64,000 nt of DNA from Beijerinckiaceae bacterium (lineage in GTDB: Bacteria > Pseudomonadota > Alphaproteobacteria > Rhizobiales > Beijerinckiaceae): the NCBI GenBank assembly GCA_019745195.1, contig JAIETL010000027.1, positions 1 to 64,000 on the forward strand, written 5' to 3'. Shown piece by piece: positions 25,808-34,321 of the stretch. Numbering within the stretch: the stretch's first letter is position 1; each line of letters begins with the position of its first letter. The notes under the pieces are model-generated. The model saw nothing but the letters and a program-made list of their open reading frames with translations, made no database searches and had not been told where the DNA came from. A program made the position numbers and the translations under genes.

Positions 25808-27058
25808 ATGCGCAAGGCGCTTATGGCCGCTGTCGCGGCTTGCAGTCTGTTGGCGGCCTCGTCGGTCGCCAATGCTCAGGAAAAACTCAAGATCGGCGTG
25901 ATGGCGACGCTGTCGGGCGCTCTGACGTCCGGCGGCGAGGACGGCGTTCGCGGCGTCCAGATCGCGGCCAAGGAACTCGGCAACAAGCTCGGCGGACGCG
26001 AGTTCGAACTCATCGTCACAGCGACCGACGCCAGCCCGGATTCCGCGCTGCGCGCCGCCCGCAAGCTCGTCGAGCAGGACAAGGTGCAGATCATCATCGG
26101 GCCGCTCTCGGGCTCCGAGGGCATCGCCATGCGCGACTACAGCAAGACCGTGCCCAACCTCGTCATGATCAACGGCTCGTCTGGCGCGCTGGAAACCACC
26201 TTCGTCAACCCGTCGCCGAACTTCTTCCGCTTCAACAGCGACGGCGCGATGTGGATGGCGGGCCTCGGCGAATACGTGCTGAAGGACAAGGGCTACAAGA
26301 GGATCTCGATCATCGCCGAGGACTACTCGTTCCCCTACACGCAGGTCTTCGGTTTCGCGCTCGGCTATTGCCGCGCCGGCGGCCAGATCACGCAGCGTCA
26401 GTGGGTGCCGCTCGGCACCAAGGATTTTGGCTCGGTGATCGCCAACATCCCCGATGATGTCGACGCCGTCTTCCTCGGCCTCGGCGGCGGCGACTCGGTC
26501 AACTTCCTGAACCAGTACAGCCAGACCGGCGGCAAGGCCAAGTTCATCGGCGGTTCGATCATGGTCGACCAGACCGTGCTGTCGTCGAAGGGCGCGGCCA
26601 AGCGTCTGCTGGTCGGCACGCCCTCCTCGGGCGGCGTCGCCGACGCCTGGGACGATCCGCGCTGGAAGGCCTGGGTCAAGCTCTATCAGGAGAGCTTCCC
26701 GGCCGACAAGCGCTTCGCCAGCCCCTCGCTCTTCGCGACCAACTACTACAACGCCGTCAAGGCGCTGGCGATCGCGATGGACAAGGTCAAGGGCGACATC
26801 GCCGACGGCGGCGCCAAGCTGCGGGCCGAACTCGCCAAGGTCGAACTCGACGCGCCCAACGGCAAGATCAAGCTCGACGACAACCGGCAGGCGATCGCCA
26901 CGACCTTCATCACCGAAGTCGCGGAACTGCCGAACGGCGACCTGACGAACAAGTTCGTCCGCGCGGTTCCCGACGTGACGCAGACGCTGGGCCTGTCGCT
27001 CGATGCGTTCAAGGCGGTGGGCCTGCCGTCGCGCACCAATCCGGAATGCAAGCCGTAG
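25808..27058 (+). CDS. Branched-chain-type ABC transporter substrate-binding protein
   Basis: A 416-aa periplasmic binding protein of the LivJ/LivK type I fold. The signal peptide is 1-23 (MRKALMAAVAACSLLAASS...NAQ) and mature KLKIGVMATLSGALTSGGEDGVRG is the classic N-terminal strand-loop of HAAT binding proteins. The two lobes share the expected motifs VQIIIGPLSGSEG and DVDAVFLGLGGGDSV. A very strong Shine-Dalgarno (GGGAGGAA) lies 6 bp before the ATG. First gene of the long transport/catabolic run. The ligand is unknown; the downstream enzymes suggest an aromatic, heterocyclic or lactone/amide compound rather than an amino acid. The 284 bp upstream show no feature I can name. Confidence 0.9.
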   Translation: MRKALMAAVAACSLLAASSVANAQEKLKIGVMATLSGALTSGGEDGVRGVQIAAKELGNKLGGREFELIVTATDASPDSALRAARKLVEQDKVQIIIGPLSGSEGIAMRDYSKTVPNLVMINGSSGALETTFVNPSPNFFRFNSDGAMWMAGLGEYVLKDKGYKRISIIAEDYSFPYTQVFGFALGYCRAGGQITQRQWVPLGTKDFGSVIANIPDDVDAVFLGLGGGDSVNFLNQYSQTGGKAKFIGGSIMVDQTVLSSKGAAKRLLVGTPSSGGVADAWDDPRWKAWVKLYQESFPADKRFASPSLFATNYYNAVKALAIAMDKVKGDIADGGAKLRAELAKVELDAPNGKIKLDDNRQAIATTFITEVAELPNGDLTNKFVRAVPDVTQTLGLSLDAFKAVGLPSRTNPECKP

Positions 27059-27075
27059 GCGCCTCAAGCGTCCGT

Positions 27076-27111
27076 CGAAGGGGGAGAAACGCGAGATGCG
27101 CGCCCCCTTCG
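27076..27111. terminator. Hairpin after the binding-protein gene
   Basis: CGAAGGGGG (27076-27084) pairs perfectly with CCCCCTTCG (27103-27111), a 9-bp GC-rich stem starting 17 bp after the stop. No T-run follows. Such hairpins often protect the abundant binding-protein message and partly block read-through into the permease genes. Confidence 0.5.
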
Positions 27112-27223
27112 CCCCCTTCACACCCCGGCCTCTGGCGCCAGCGATCCGATATCGCGGCGCAAGGATGGTGGCTTGCCTGAAGAGGCAAAGCCTCTGCCGC
27201 CGGCCCCTGTTTCGCGAGGCGTC

Positions 27224-28114
27224 ATGAGTCGCGCAGTTGCGGTCTGCCACGGTCCATTCGGCAGGGTCTCGATCTATGATCTCGACCGCCCGCTGGTGCT
27301 GCACGCCCATCGCGAGGCGCACCTGATCTTCTTTCTCGAGGGGTCGCGCGGCCTCGTGAGCATCAAAGGCCGCTCGACGCTGGTCGATCCCTTCATGGGC
27401 GTCGCGATCAATCCCTGGGAGCCGCACAGTTTCCAGCCCGAACGCGCAGGCTCCTTTGGCCTCTTCCTCGTCGTCTATCTGAAGCCGGAATGGCTCGCGG
27501 CGCAGACCATGACACCGGCCGGAGCGCTCGCGTTTCCCGCCTCCGAGCTGGTCTTGACGCGAGAGCTCGCCTCTTGGCGTGACGAGGTCGTCGGCATGCT
27601 TATGTCTTCGCATCGCGAACTCAACCTGGAGCCGGTGCTGATGGCTCTGGCGCAGGCGTCGAGCGAGCCGATCGGCCTCGATCTCGCTTCCGCGCTGATC
27701 CATCTCGCGCCGAAAGGCGCGCTCGACCGCCGCGTGCTGCGCGCCCGCAGCCTCATCGAGGATCATCCGAGCCATGAGGGCGCGCTCGAACGCGTCGCCC
27801 GCGAGGCCGGGCTGTCGCGGGCGCATTTCTTCAAGCTCTTCCGCGAGCAGGTCGGCGTGACGCCGACCGTCTTCGCCAACACCGTCCGGCTCGACGCCGC
27901 GCTCGACCGCCTCGTCTTCTCGGGCGATCCGGTGACGCGTATCAGCCACGCGCTGGGCTTCTCCTGCCAGAGCGTCTTCACCCGGTTCTTTACCGCCCAT
28001 ATGGGCATGGCGCCGCGCGACTATCGCCGAGTCCTGCGGCGGGTCGGCCCGACGTCGCCACTTGCGAAGACGATCCTACCCGGCCAGATGGCGCTGAAGG
28101 CCTGCCATGTCTGA
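27224..28114 (+). CDS. AraC-family transcriptional regulator
   Basis: A 296-aa regulator. The N-terminal cupin sensor domain has RPLVLHAHREAHLIFFLEG and PFMGVAINPWEPHSF. The C-terminal double helix-turn-helix comes from about residue 195: ALERVAREAGLSRAHFFKLFREQVGVTP, then DPVTRISHALGFSCQSVFTRFFTAHMGMAPRDYRR. The ATG at 27224 has GAGG about 4 bp upstream; a TTG at 27173 is weaker. It sits inside the transporter operon, overlapping livH by 8 bp, so it is likely the pathway-specific regulator made together with the transporter. The cupin probably binds the substrate or an intermediate. Confidence 0.88.
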   Translation: MSRAVAVCHGPFGRVSIYDLDRPLVLHAHREAHLIFFLEGSRGLVSIKGRSTLVDPFMGVAINPWEPHSFQPERAGSFGLFLVVYLKPEWLAAQTMTPAGALAFPASELVLTRELASWRDEVVGMLMSSHRELNLEPVLMALAQASSEPIGLDLASALIHLAPKGALDRRVLRARSLIEDHPSHEGALERVAREAGLSRAHFFKLFREQVGVTPTVFANTVRLDAALDRLVFSGDPVTRISHALGFSCQSVFTRFFTAHMGMAPRDYRRVLRRVGPTSPLAKTILPGQMALKACHV

Positions 28115-29117
28115 TTTCGTCGCGCGCCGCCCGATCTGGTCGCTGGTCATCCTCGTCGCGGTCGCGCTTCTGCTCTGGCTCGTCTTCTCGGTCTGGACGC
28201 CGGGCATGGAGGCTGCGTTCGGCCGCAAGCGCGTCTTCCTGAGCGCCCTGTTCAACGGGATTACGCTCGGTGCGCTGTATTTCCTCGTCGCGAGCGGCTT
28301 CACGCTGATCTTCGGGCTGATGCGCAATGTCAACCTGGCGCATGGCTCGCTGTATCTGTTCGGCGGCTATCTCGGCTACAGCATCGGCGAACTGACCGGC
28401 TCCTGGCTGGTGGCGCTGCTGGTCGCCTTCGTCGTCGTGGGGCTGGTCGGCGTGCTGATGCAGGTCTTCCTGTTCCGCTGGATGGAAGGGCAGGACCTGC
28501 GGCAGACGCTGGTGACGATTGGCTTGTCGATCATCTTCGCCGACCTGCTGCTGTGGAGCTATGGCGGCGACACCTTTCAGGTGACGACGCCCGACTGGCT
28601 GTCAGGCCCCGTGACGCTGCCGCTCGCCGTCGCGCTGCGCAGCAATGGCGAGGCGGTGCTGATGACCTATCCGCTGGTGCGGATCGCGATCCTCGTCGGT
28701 GCGATCGTGCTGGGCGTGCTGATGTGGCTGGCGCTCAACCGCACGCGGGTCGGCATGCTGGTGCGGGCGGGCGTCGACGACCGCGACATGCTCTCGGCGA
28801 CGGGCGTGCGCGTACAACTCGTCTTCGTCATGGTCTTCGCTTTCGGGGCGGGGCTCGCCGGTCTCGCCGGCGTCGTCGGCGGCACCTTCCAGTCGCTGCA
28901 GCCGGGCGAGGACACCCGCATCCTTCTGTCATCGCTCGTCGTCGTCATCGTCGGCGGCATGGGCTCGATTCCGGGCGCTGCCGTCGGCGCGCTGATCGTC
29001 GGCCTCGCCGAGCAGTTCGGCTCGGTCTACATGCCGACCTATGCGGTGATGCTGACCTTCGTCATCATGGTGGTGGTGCTCGCGATCCGGCCGCAGGGCC
29101 TGGCGGCGAGGCGCTGA
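28107..29117 (+). CDS. LivH-type ABC permease
   Basis: A 336-aa inner-membrane permease of the branched-chain amino acid (HAAT) class. It has an extra N-terminal membrane helix (SLVILVAVALLLWLVFSV) and then the LivH core: FNGITLGALYFLVASGFTLIFGLMRNVNLAHGSLYLFGGY, the conserved N-L-A-H-G motif that defines the family. IVVIVGGMGSIPGAAVGALIVGLAEQF near the C-terminus is the usual coupling region. It overlaps the AraC gene by 8 bp and is followed 2 bp later by the LivM gene. It works with LivM, LivG and the fused LivF to import an unknown solute. Confidence 0.9.
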   Translation: MSDFVARRPIWSLVILVAVALLLWLVFSVWTPGMEAAFGRKRVFLSALFNGITLGALYFLVASGFTLIFGLMRNVNLAHGSLYLFGGYLGYSIGELTGSWLVALLVAFVVVGLVGVLMQVFLFRWMEGQDLRQTLVTIGLSIIFADLLLWSYGGDTFQVTTPDWLSGPVTLPLAVALRSNGEAVLMTYPLVRIAILVGAIVLGVLMWLALNRTRVGMLVRAGVDDRDMLSATGVRVQLVFVMVFAFGAGLAGLAGVVGGTFQSLQPGEDTRILLSSLVVVIVGGMGSIPGAAVGALIVGLAEQFGSVYMPTYAVMLTFVIMVVVLAIRPQGLAARR

Positions 29118-29119
29118 CG

Positions 29120-30205
29120 ATGGCCGTCGCGGACCTCAAGCTGGAGCAGCGCGCCCGCGCAACGGAGAGCCTCAGTGATTGGCTCGGACGGCGGGGAGCC
29201 GCGTTCTGGATCACCGCCGGGCTGCTCCTGGTGATGCCGGCGATAGCCAGCCCGTTCTGGCTGGTCCAGATCATCGCCTATGCGATGATTCTCGGCCTGG
29301 TGGCGCTGAGCCTGATGTTCCTGGCCGGCTATGGCGGCATCGTCAGCCTGATCCAGATGACCGTGGCGGGCTTCGCCGGCTATCTGGTCGCGATCCTGGG
29401 CGACAGCGCCATCGCGCAGATCAGCCTGAAATGGCCGTGGTGGACCGCCGCGCCCGTGGCTATCCTGATCGCGACTTTGTTCGGGACGCTCAGCGGCGCG
29501 CTCTCGGTCCGCACCGAGGGCATCTACACGATCATGATCACGCTCGCGATCGCCTCGGCGTTCTACTATCTGACGCTGCAGAACTACACGATCTTCAACG
29601 GCTTCAGCGGCTTCAACGGCATCGTTCCGCCGGTCTTCCTCGGCATCGACTGGGGTCAGAACCTGTCCTTCTACTATCTGACGCTGGCCTGCGCGACGCT
29701 GGCCTATGGCGCGGTCGTCTATGTTTCGCGCGCACCCTTCGGGCTGGCCCTGCAGGGCACGCGCGACAATCCGCGCCGGATGGCGGCGCTCGGCTTCGAC
29801 GTCGTCGCCCACCGGATCGGGGCTTACGCCTTCGCCTCGCTGATCGCGGCTTCAGCCGGCGTGCTGCTGGTCTGGTACCAGCGCCAGATCTCGCCCGGCA
29901 CCGCCGGCGTCGGCCCCGTCGTCGACATGCTGATCATCGCTGTCGTCGGCGGCCTGAGCCGTCCGATCGGCCCGTTCATCGGCGCGCTGGTCTATGTGCT
30001 GCTGCGGACCTTCTCGCTCGACGTGCTCGAGGGGCTGGGTCTCGACGGCCGGCGCTACCAGTTGCTGATCGGGCTCGGCTTCCTCGTCATCGTGCTGTTC
30101 TCGCCGGACGGACTGATCGGCATCTGGCAACGGCTGCGCGAGCGCTACCGCCGCAGCGCCGACACGCGCGACGCCCAGATGCGCAGCGGCGGAGGCTCGC
30201 CATGA
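29120..30205 (+). CDS. LivM-type ABC permease
   Basis: A 361-aa permease of the LivM family with about 9-10 hydrophobic segments. AYAMILGLVALSLMFLAGYGGIVSLIQMTVAGFAGYLVA is the diagnostic region, with a later GTRDNPRRMAALGFDVVAHRIGAYAFASLIAASAGVLL and the coupling segment IAVVGGLSRPIGPFIGALVY. It starts 2 bp after the livH stop and ends in an ATGA overlap with livG. Partner permease of the LivH-type protein in the same ABC importer. Confidence 0.9.
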   Translation: MAVADLKLEQRARATESLSDWLGRRGAAFWITAGLLLVMPAIASPFWLVQIIAYAMILGLVALSLMFLAGYGGIVSLIQMTVAGFAGYLVAILGDSAIAQISLKWPWWTAAPVAILIATLFGTLSGALSVRTEGIYTIMITLAIASAFYYLTLQNYTIFNGFSGFNGIVPPVFLGIDWGQNLSFYYLTLACATLAYGAVVYVSRAPFGLALQGTRDNPRRMAALGFDVVAHRIGAYAFASLIAASAGVLLVWYQRQISPGTAGVGPVVDMLIIAVVGGLSRPIGPFIGALVYVLLRTFSLDVLEGLGLDGRRYQLLIGLGFLVIVLFSPDGLIGIWQRLRERYRRSADTRDAQMRSGGGSP

Positions 30206-31026
30206 GCGCAGTCGCAGGCGCGATGGACCCGACCGCGACCCGCGAGCGCCTGACGGCAGCGGGGTCGGCCAATGCGCTCGAACTGCGCGGCGTCTCGCGG
30301 CTGTTCGGCGCGCTGGCGGCGCTATCGGATGTGACACTTTCGGTCAGGCCCGGCGAGCGCCGCGCCGTGCTGGGCTCGAATGGAGCCGGCAAGACGACCC
30401 TGTTCAACTGCATCACGGGCGATTTCGCGCCGAGCTCCGGCGTCATCCGCTTCTTCGGCGAGGACGTGACGTCGTTTCCGCCGCAGGAGCGGATCAGGCG
30501 CGGCCTGCGCCGCACCTACCAGATCTCCTCGCTCTTCGCCGGATTGTCGGTGCTTGACAACGTCTATCTCGCCTGCCGCGGCGTCTCGCGGAACCGGTTC
30601 TCGATGATCAGGCCGCGGCGCGACGATGCGCTGGTCCATGCAGCCGAGAGGCTGGTCGAGGCGGTTCATCTCTCGCCCGTCAGGGACAGGCTGGTCGGCG
30701 AACTGGCTTATGGCCAGCAGCGCCAGCTCGAGATCGCGCTGGCGCTATCGGGCGCGCCGCGCTTCATCCTCTTCGACGAGCCGGCGGCGGGCCTGTCGCC
30801 GACCGAGCGGCGCGACCTCGTCCATATCCTGACCTCGCTGCCGAGCCATATCGGCTACATCATCATCGAGCACGACATGGACGTGGCGCTGCGCGTCGTC
30901 GAGAGCGTGACGATGATGCACAACGGACGCATCTTCAAGGAAGGCCGGCCTGAGGATATCGAGACCGACCCGGAGGTCCAGGAGCTCTATCTCGGCGGTG
31001 GTCATGCCGGAGGCGGCCATGGCTGA
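30202..31026 (+). CDS. LivG-type ABC ATPase
   Basis: A 274-aa ATP-binding protein. Walker A is GSNGAGKTT; the Q-loop region contains RRTYQISSLFAGLSV as in LivG proteins. The signature is LAYGQQRQLEIAL, a relaxed form common in LivG, and Walker B is FILFDEPAAGLSP, with the switch His in IIIEHDMDVAL. The about 25-residue N-terminal extension before LELRGVSRLFG is longer than usual. It overlaps LivM by 4 bp and the next ATPase by 8 bp. It energises the importer with the LivF domain of the downstream fusion. Confidence 0.9.
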   Translation: MSAVAGAMDPTATRERLTAAGSANALELRGVSRLFGALAALSDVTLSVRPGERRAVLGSNGAGKTTLFNCITGDFAPSSGVIRFFGEDVTSFPPQERIRRGLRRTYQISSLFAGLSVLDNVYLACRGVSRNRFSMIRPRRDDALVHAAERLVEAVHLSPVRDRLVGELAYGQQRQLEIALALSGAPRFILFDEPAAGLSPTERRDLVHILTSLPSHIGYIIIEHDMDVALRVVESVTMMHNGRIFKEGRPEDIETDPEVQELYLGGGHAGGGHG

Positions 31027-33259
31027 ACGTCTCAAGGCCCCGCCCGGTGCCGGCGTCCCCATCCTGCAGATCGCGGGGCTCAACGTCTTCTACGGACGCT
31101 CGCATGCGGTACAGGGCGTCGATCTCACGCTGCACAGCGGCGTGCTGTCGGTCGTCGGCCGCAACGGCATGGGCAAGACGACCATGTGCAAGGCGATCAT
31201 GGGGCTAGTGCCGATCGCCTCGGGCTCGATCCGCTTCTTCGGCGAGGAGATCGCCGGGCGCGCGCCCGCCGAGATCGCGCGGCTCGGCATCGGCTACGTG
31301 CCGCAAGGGCGCAGGCTCTGGCGCTCGCTCACGGTCGACGAGCATCTGCGGCTGATGCAGCGGGGCAAGCGCGGGGCCTGGACGCCCGAGCGCATCTACG
31401 AGGTGTTTCCGAGGCTGGCAGAGCGGCGCAACAATGGCGGCGCGCAGCTCTCGGGCGGCGAGCAGCAAATGCTGGCGATCAGCCGCGCGCTCCTGATGAA
31501 TCCGCGCCTGCTGATCATGGACGAGCCGACCGAAGGCCTCGCGCCCGTGATCGTCGCCCATGTCGAGGAGATGCTGGTGCGCCTCGCCGAGCAGGGCGAC
31601 GTCGCGATCCTCGTCATCGAGCAGAATATCGGCGTCGCGACCGAAGTGTCCGACCCCGTCGCGATCATGGTCAACGGCCGGATCAACCGCATCATCGCGT
31701 CGGCCACGCTGGCGGGCGACCGCGACCTGCAGCAGCGCCTGCTCGGCGTCGGCCGTCACGGCCATGACGAAACGGACGGCGCGGCGGGCGGCGCGGAGAC
31801 GGGACGCGGTCCCTCGCCCGCCCCCGCTCCGGCCGCCGGCCCGACGCGGGTCTACAACGCCAACCCCGTCATCCCGACGCGCTGGTCTCAGCCCGTCCCG
31901 GCAGCCCGCATCGAGGCGCAGGCGCGCACGATCTCGCGGCCGACGCTGGCGACGCTGGACGGCCGCTCGGTCGGCGACCGGCGCGGCACGCCTGCGGTCA
32001 GCGCCGAGCCACATGTCATCGTCGTCGGCACGCTCGACACCAAGGGCGACGAGTTGCGCCATATCCGCGACCTGATCCGGGCCGAGGGCGTGCGAGCGCG
32101 GCTGGTCGACATCTCGACTTCGGGCCGGAGCGCCGGCGGGGACGTGACGCCGCAGGAGATTGCGCTCGCCCATCCGCGCGGCTCGGCCGGGATAGCGTCG
32201 GGCGATCGGGGGACGGCGGTCGCGGCGATGACCGAGGCGTTCGCGGCCTGGCTGCCGCGCCAGCAGGGCGTGTTCGGCGTGATCTCGGCCGGCGGCTCGG
32301 GCGCGACCGCGATGGTGACGCCGGCGATGCAGGCGCTGCCCGTCGGGCTGCCCAAATTGATGATCTCGACCATGGCCTCGGGCGACGTGCGCGCCTATGT
32401 CGGCGCGGCCGACATCACGATGATGCATTCCGTAACCGATGTGCAGGGACTCAACCGCGTCTCGCGGCTGGTGCTGGGCAACGGCGCGCGGGCGATGGCT
32501 GGGATGGCGAAGGCGCGGATCGCAGAGGTCTCCAGGCCTGCGCCTGCGCGGGGCGGCGAGCCCGAAAAACCGCTGGTCGGGCTGACCATGTTCGGCGTCA
32601 CGACGCCGTGCGTCCAGCAGGTCTCGAAGCTGCTGGAGGCCGAGTGGGAGCCGCTCGCCTTCCACGCCACGGGCACCGGCGGGCGGGCGATGGAGAAGCT
32701 GGTCGAGTCGGGGTTGGTCGGAGCCGTCATCGACGTCTCGACCACCGAGATCTGCGACATGATGATGGGCGGCCTGCTGCCGGCGACCGAGGACCGCTTC
32801 GGGGCGATCATCCGCACCCGCATCCCTTATGTCGGCTCGGTCGGCGCGCTCGACATGGTCAACTTCTTCGCGCCCGAGACGGTGCCGGAGCGTTATCGCG
32901 GCCGCAAGCTCTATCCGCACAATCCGCAGATCACGCTGATGCGCACCACGGCCGAGGAAAACGCCCGGATGGGGCGCTGGATCGGCGAGCGCCTGAACCA
33001 GATGGAGGGACCGGTGCGCTTCCTCATCCCGGAGCTTGGCGTCTCGGCGCTGGATGCGCCGGGACAGCCGTTCCACGACCCCGCGGCGGATGCGGCTCTG
33101 TTCCAGGCGCTGGAGCAGACGGTGCGCGCGAGTCCGAGCCGGCAGCTCATCCGCCTGCCGCATCACATCAACGACCCGGCCTTCGCGGCGGCAATCGTGC
33201 GGGAGTTCCGCGCGCTGCATGCCGGGCGGCGGCGCGAGCGCGCAGGAGGGCGGGCATGA
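31019..33259 (+). CDS. LivF ABC ATPase fused to Tm-1-like (UPF0261) domain
   Basis: A 746-aa fusion. Residues about 1-242 are a complete LivF ATPase: Walker [10 protein letters not shown] (47-55), signature LSGGEQQM, Walker [14 protein letters not shown] and the switch His region VIEQNIGV (Gln-Asn in place of the usual His). A Pro/Ala-rich linker covers about 243-329. From residue 330 runs a Tm-1-like/UPF0261 domain: [35 protein letters not shown], a [20 protein letters not shown] block and GMMFG-like [17 protein letters not shown] 31019 has GGAGG 6 bp upstream. The Tm-1 domain binds nucleotide in tomato Tm-1; its chemistry here is unknown. The fusion ties that domain physically to the transporter. 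Confidence 0.88.
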   Translation: MAERLKAPPGAGVPILQIAGLNVFYGRSHAVQGVDLTLHSGVLSVVGRNGMGKTTMCKAIMGLVPIASGSIRFFGEEIAGRAPAEIARLGIGYVPQGRRLWRSLTVDEHLRLMQRGKRGAWTPERIYEVFPRLAERRNNGGAQLSGGEQQMLAISRALLMNPRLLIMDEPTEGLAPVIVAHVEEMLVRLAEQGDVAILVIEQNIGVATEVSDPVAIMVNGRINRIIASATLAGDRDLQQRLLGVGRHGHDETDGAAGGAETGRGPSPAPAPAAGPTRVYNANPVIPTRWSQPVPAARIEAQARTISRPTLATLDGRSVGDRRGTPAVSAEPHVIVVGTLDTKGDELRHIRDLIRAEGVRARLVDISTSGRSAGGDVTPQEIALAHPRGSAGIASGDRGTAVAAMTEAFAAWLPRQQGVFGVISAGGSGATAMVTPAMQALPVGLPKLMISTMASGDVRAYVGAADITMMHSVTDVQGLNRVSRLVLGNGARAMAGMAKARIAEVSRPAPARGGEPEKPLVGLTMFGVTTPCVQQVSKLLEAEWEPLAFHATGTGGRAMEKLVESGLVGAVIDVSTTEICDMMMGGLLPATEDRFGAIIRTRIPYVGSVGALDMVNFFAPETVPERYRGRKLYPHNPQITLMRTTAEENARMGRWIGERLNQMEGPVRFLIPELGVSALDAPGQPFHDPAADAALFQALEQTVRASPSRQLIRLPHHINDPAFAAAIVREFRALHAGRRRERAGGRA

Positions 33260-34137
33260 CCGCGTTCGACAAGAAGGCCCTGCTGAAGCGCTTCCGCGCC
33301 ATGGTCGCCAAGGGCGAACCGATCGTCGGCGGCGGAGCCGGCACGGGCCTCTCGGCCAAATGCGAGGAGGCCGGCGGGATCGACCTCATCGTCATCTACA
33401 ATTCCGGCCGCTACCGCATGGCCGGGCGCGGCTCGCTCTCGGGCATGATGCCCTATGGCGACGCCAACGCCATCGTCATGGAGATGGCGGCCGAGGTCCT
33501 GCCCGTGGTGAAGGCGACGCCGGTCCTCGCCGGCGTCTGTGGCACCGATCCGTTCCGCCGCATGGACGTCTTCCTCGACGAGGTGAAGCGCATCGGCTTT
33601 TCCGGCGTGCAGAATTTTCCGACGGTCGGTCTCATCGACGGCGTCTTCCGCAAGAACCTCGAAGAGACCGGTATGGGCTTTCGTCTAGAGGTCGAGATGA
33701 TCGCGCTCGCCAACGCCAAGGGCCTGCTGACCACGCCTTACGTCTTCTGCGAAGCCGATGCGCGCGCCATGGCCAAGGCCGGGGCCGACATCATCGTCTG
33801 CCATCTCGGCCTGACGACGGGGGGCGCGATCGGCGCGGAGACGGCGCTCAAGCTCTCCGACTGCCCGGCCCTTGTCGATGCATGGGCGGCTGCCGCGCTG
33901 GCGGTGAAAAAGGATGCGCTGATTCTCGTTCATGGCGGCCCGGTGGCCGAGCCGGCCGACGCCGACTTCATCATGAAGCACACGAAGCACTGCCACGGTT
34001 TCTACGGCGCATCCTCGATGGAGCGCCTGCCGGTGGAGACCGCGATCCGCGACCAGACGCAGGCGTTCAAGCGCATCGGGCGGAAGCCGGACGCCAAGAA
34101 GCCCGCCGCCAAGGCCGGCAAGGGCAAGAAGCCATGA
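33256..34137 (+). CDS. PEP hydrolase-family TIM-barrel protein (Tm-1 C-half homologue)
   Basis: A 293-aa TIM-barrel protein of the phosphoenolpyruvate hydrolase-like family (also annotated TIM-barrel signal transduction). The N-terminal [33 protein letters not shown] and later [16 protein letters not shown] and [23 protein letters not shown] blocks are characteristic. Plant Tm-1 carries a Tm-1/UPF0261 half followed by this same barrel; here the barrel is a separate gene in an ATGA overlap with the UPF0261-bearing gene, with AGGAGGG before its start. The C-terminal tail is Lys/Ala rich ([12 protein letters not shown]). The enzymatic activity is not established. Confidence 0.85.
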   Translation: MTAFDKKALLKRFRAMVAKGEPIVGGGAGTGLSAKCEEAGGIDLIVIYNSGRYRMAGRGSLSGMMPYGDANAIVMEMAAEVLPVVKATPVLAGVCGTDPFRRMDVFLDEVKRIGFSGVQNFPTVGLIDGVFRKNLEETGMGFRLEVEMIALANAKGLLTTPYVFCEADARAMAKAGADIIVCHLGLTTGGAIGAETALKLSDCPALVDAWAAAALAVKKDALILVHGGPVAEPADADFIMKHTKHCHGFYGASSMERLPVETAIRDQTQAFKRIGRKPDAKKPAAKAGKGKKP

Positions 34138-34145
34138 GGCCCCAT

Positions 34146-34283
34146 CCAACCCACGGCCCTCATCTTGAGGAGCGCCGCAGGCGCGTCTCGAAGGATCGTC
34201 CAGAAGGCTCCGGAGCGAGCTGGAGCATCCTTCGAGACGCGATTTCTCGCAAAATCGCTCCTCAGGATGAGGGCCGTGGGTGG
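34146..34283. repeat. Palindromic intergenic repeat, family A copy 1
   Basis: About 138 bp that folds on itself. The outer arms (left from 34146, right ending 34283) match over about 28 bp with two differences and include CCCACGG and CCTCATCYTGAGGAGCG. Inner arms GCGTCTCGAAGGAT and ATCCTTCGAGACGC are perfect over 14 bp. A second copy of the same family lies at 46240-46375. It fills almost the whole gap between the TIM-barrel gene and the flotillin gene. Confidence 0.9.
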
Positions 34284-34321
34284 CGGACCGGCAAGCCAGG
34301 TATCGACGGGAGGAAGATGAC

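Noticed and set aside
25733-28000. 755-codon minus-strand frame opposite the binding protein and AraC genes
   Set aside because: Spans two real genes and the gap between them, has no recognisable domain, and looks like GC-driven noise.
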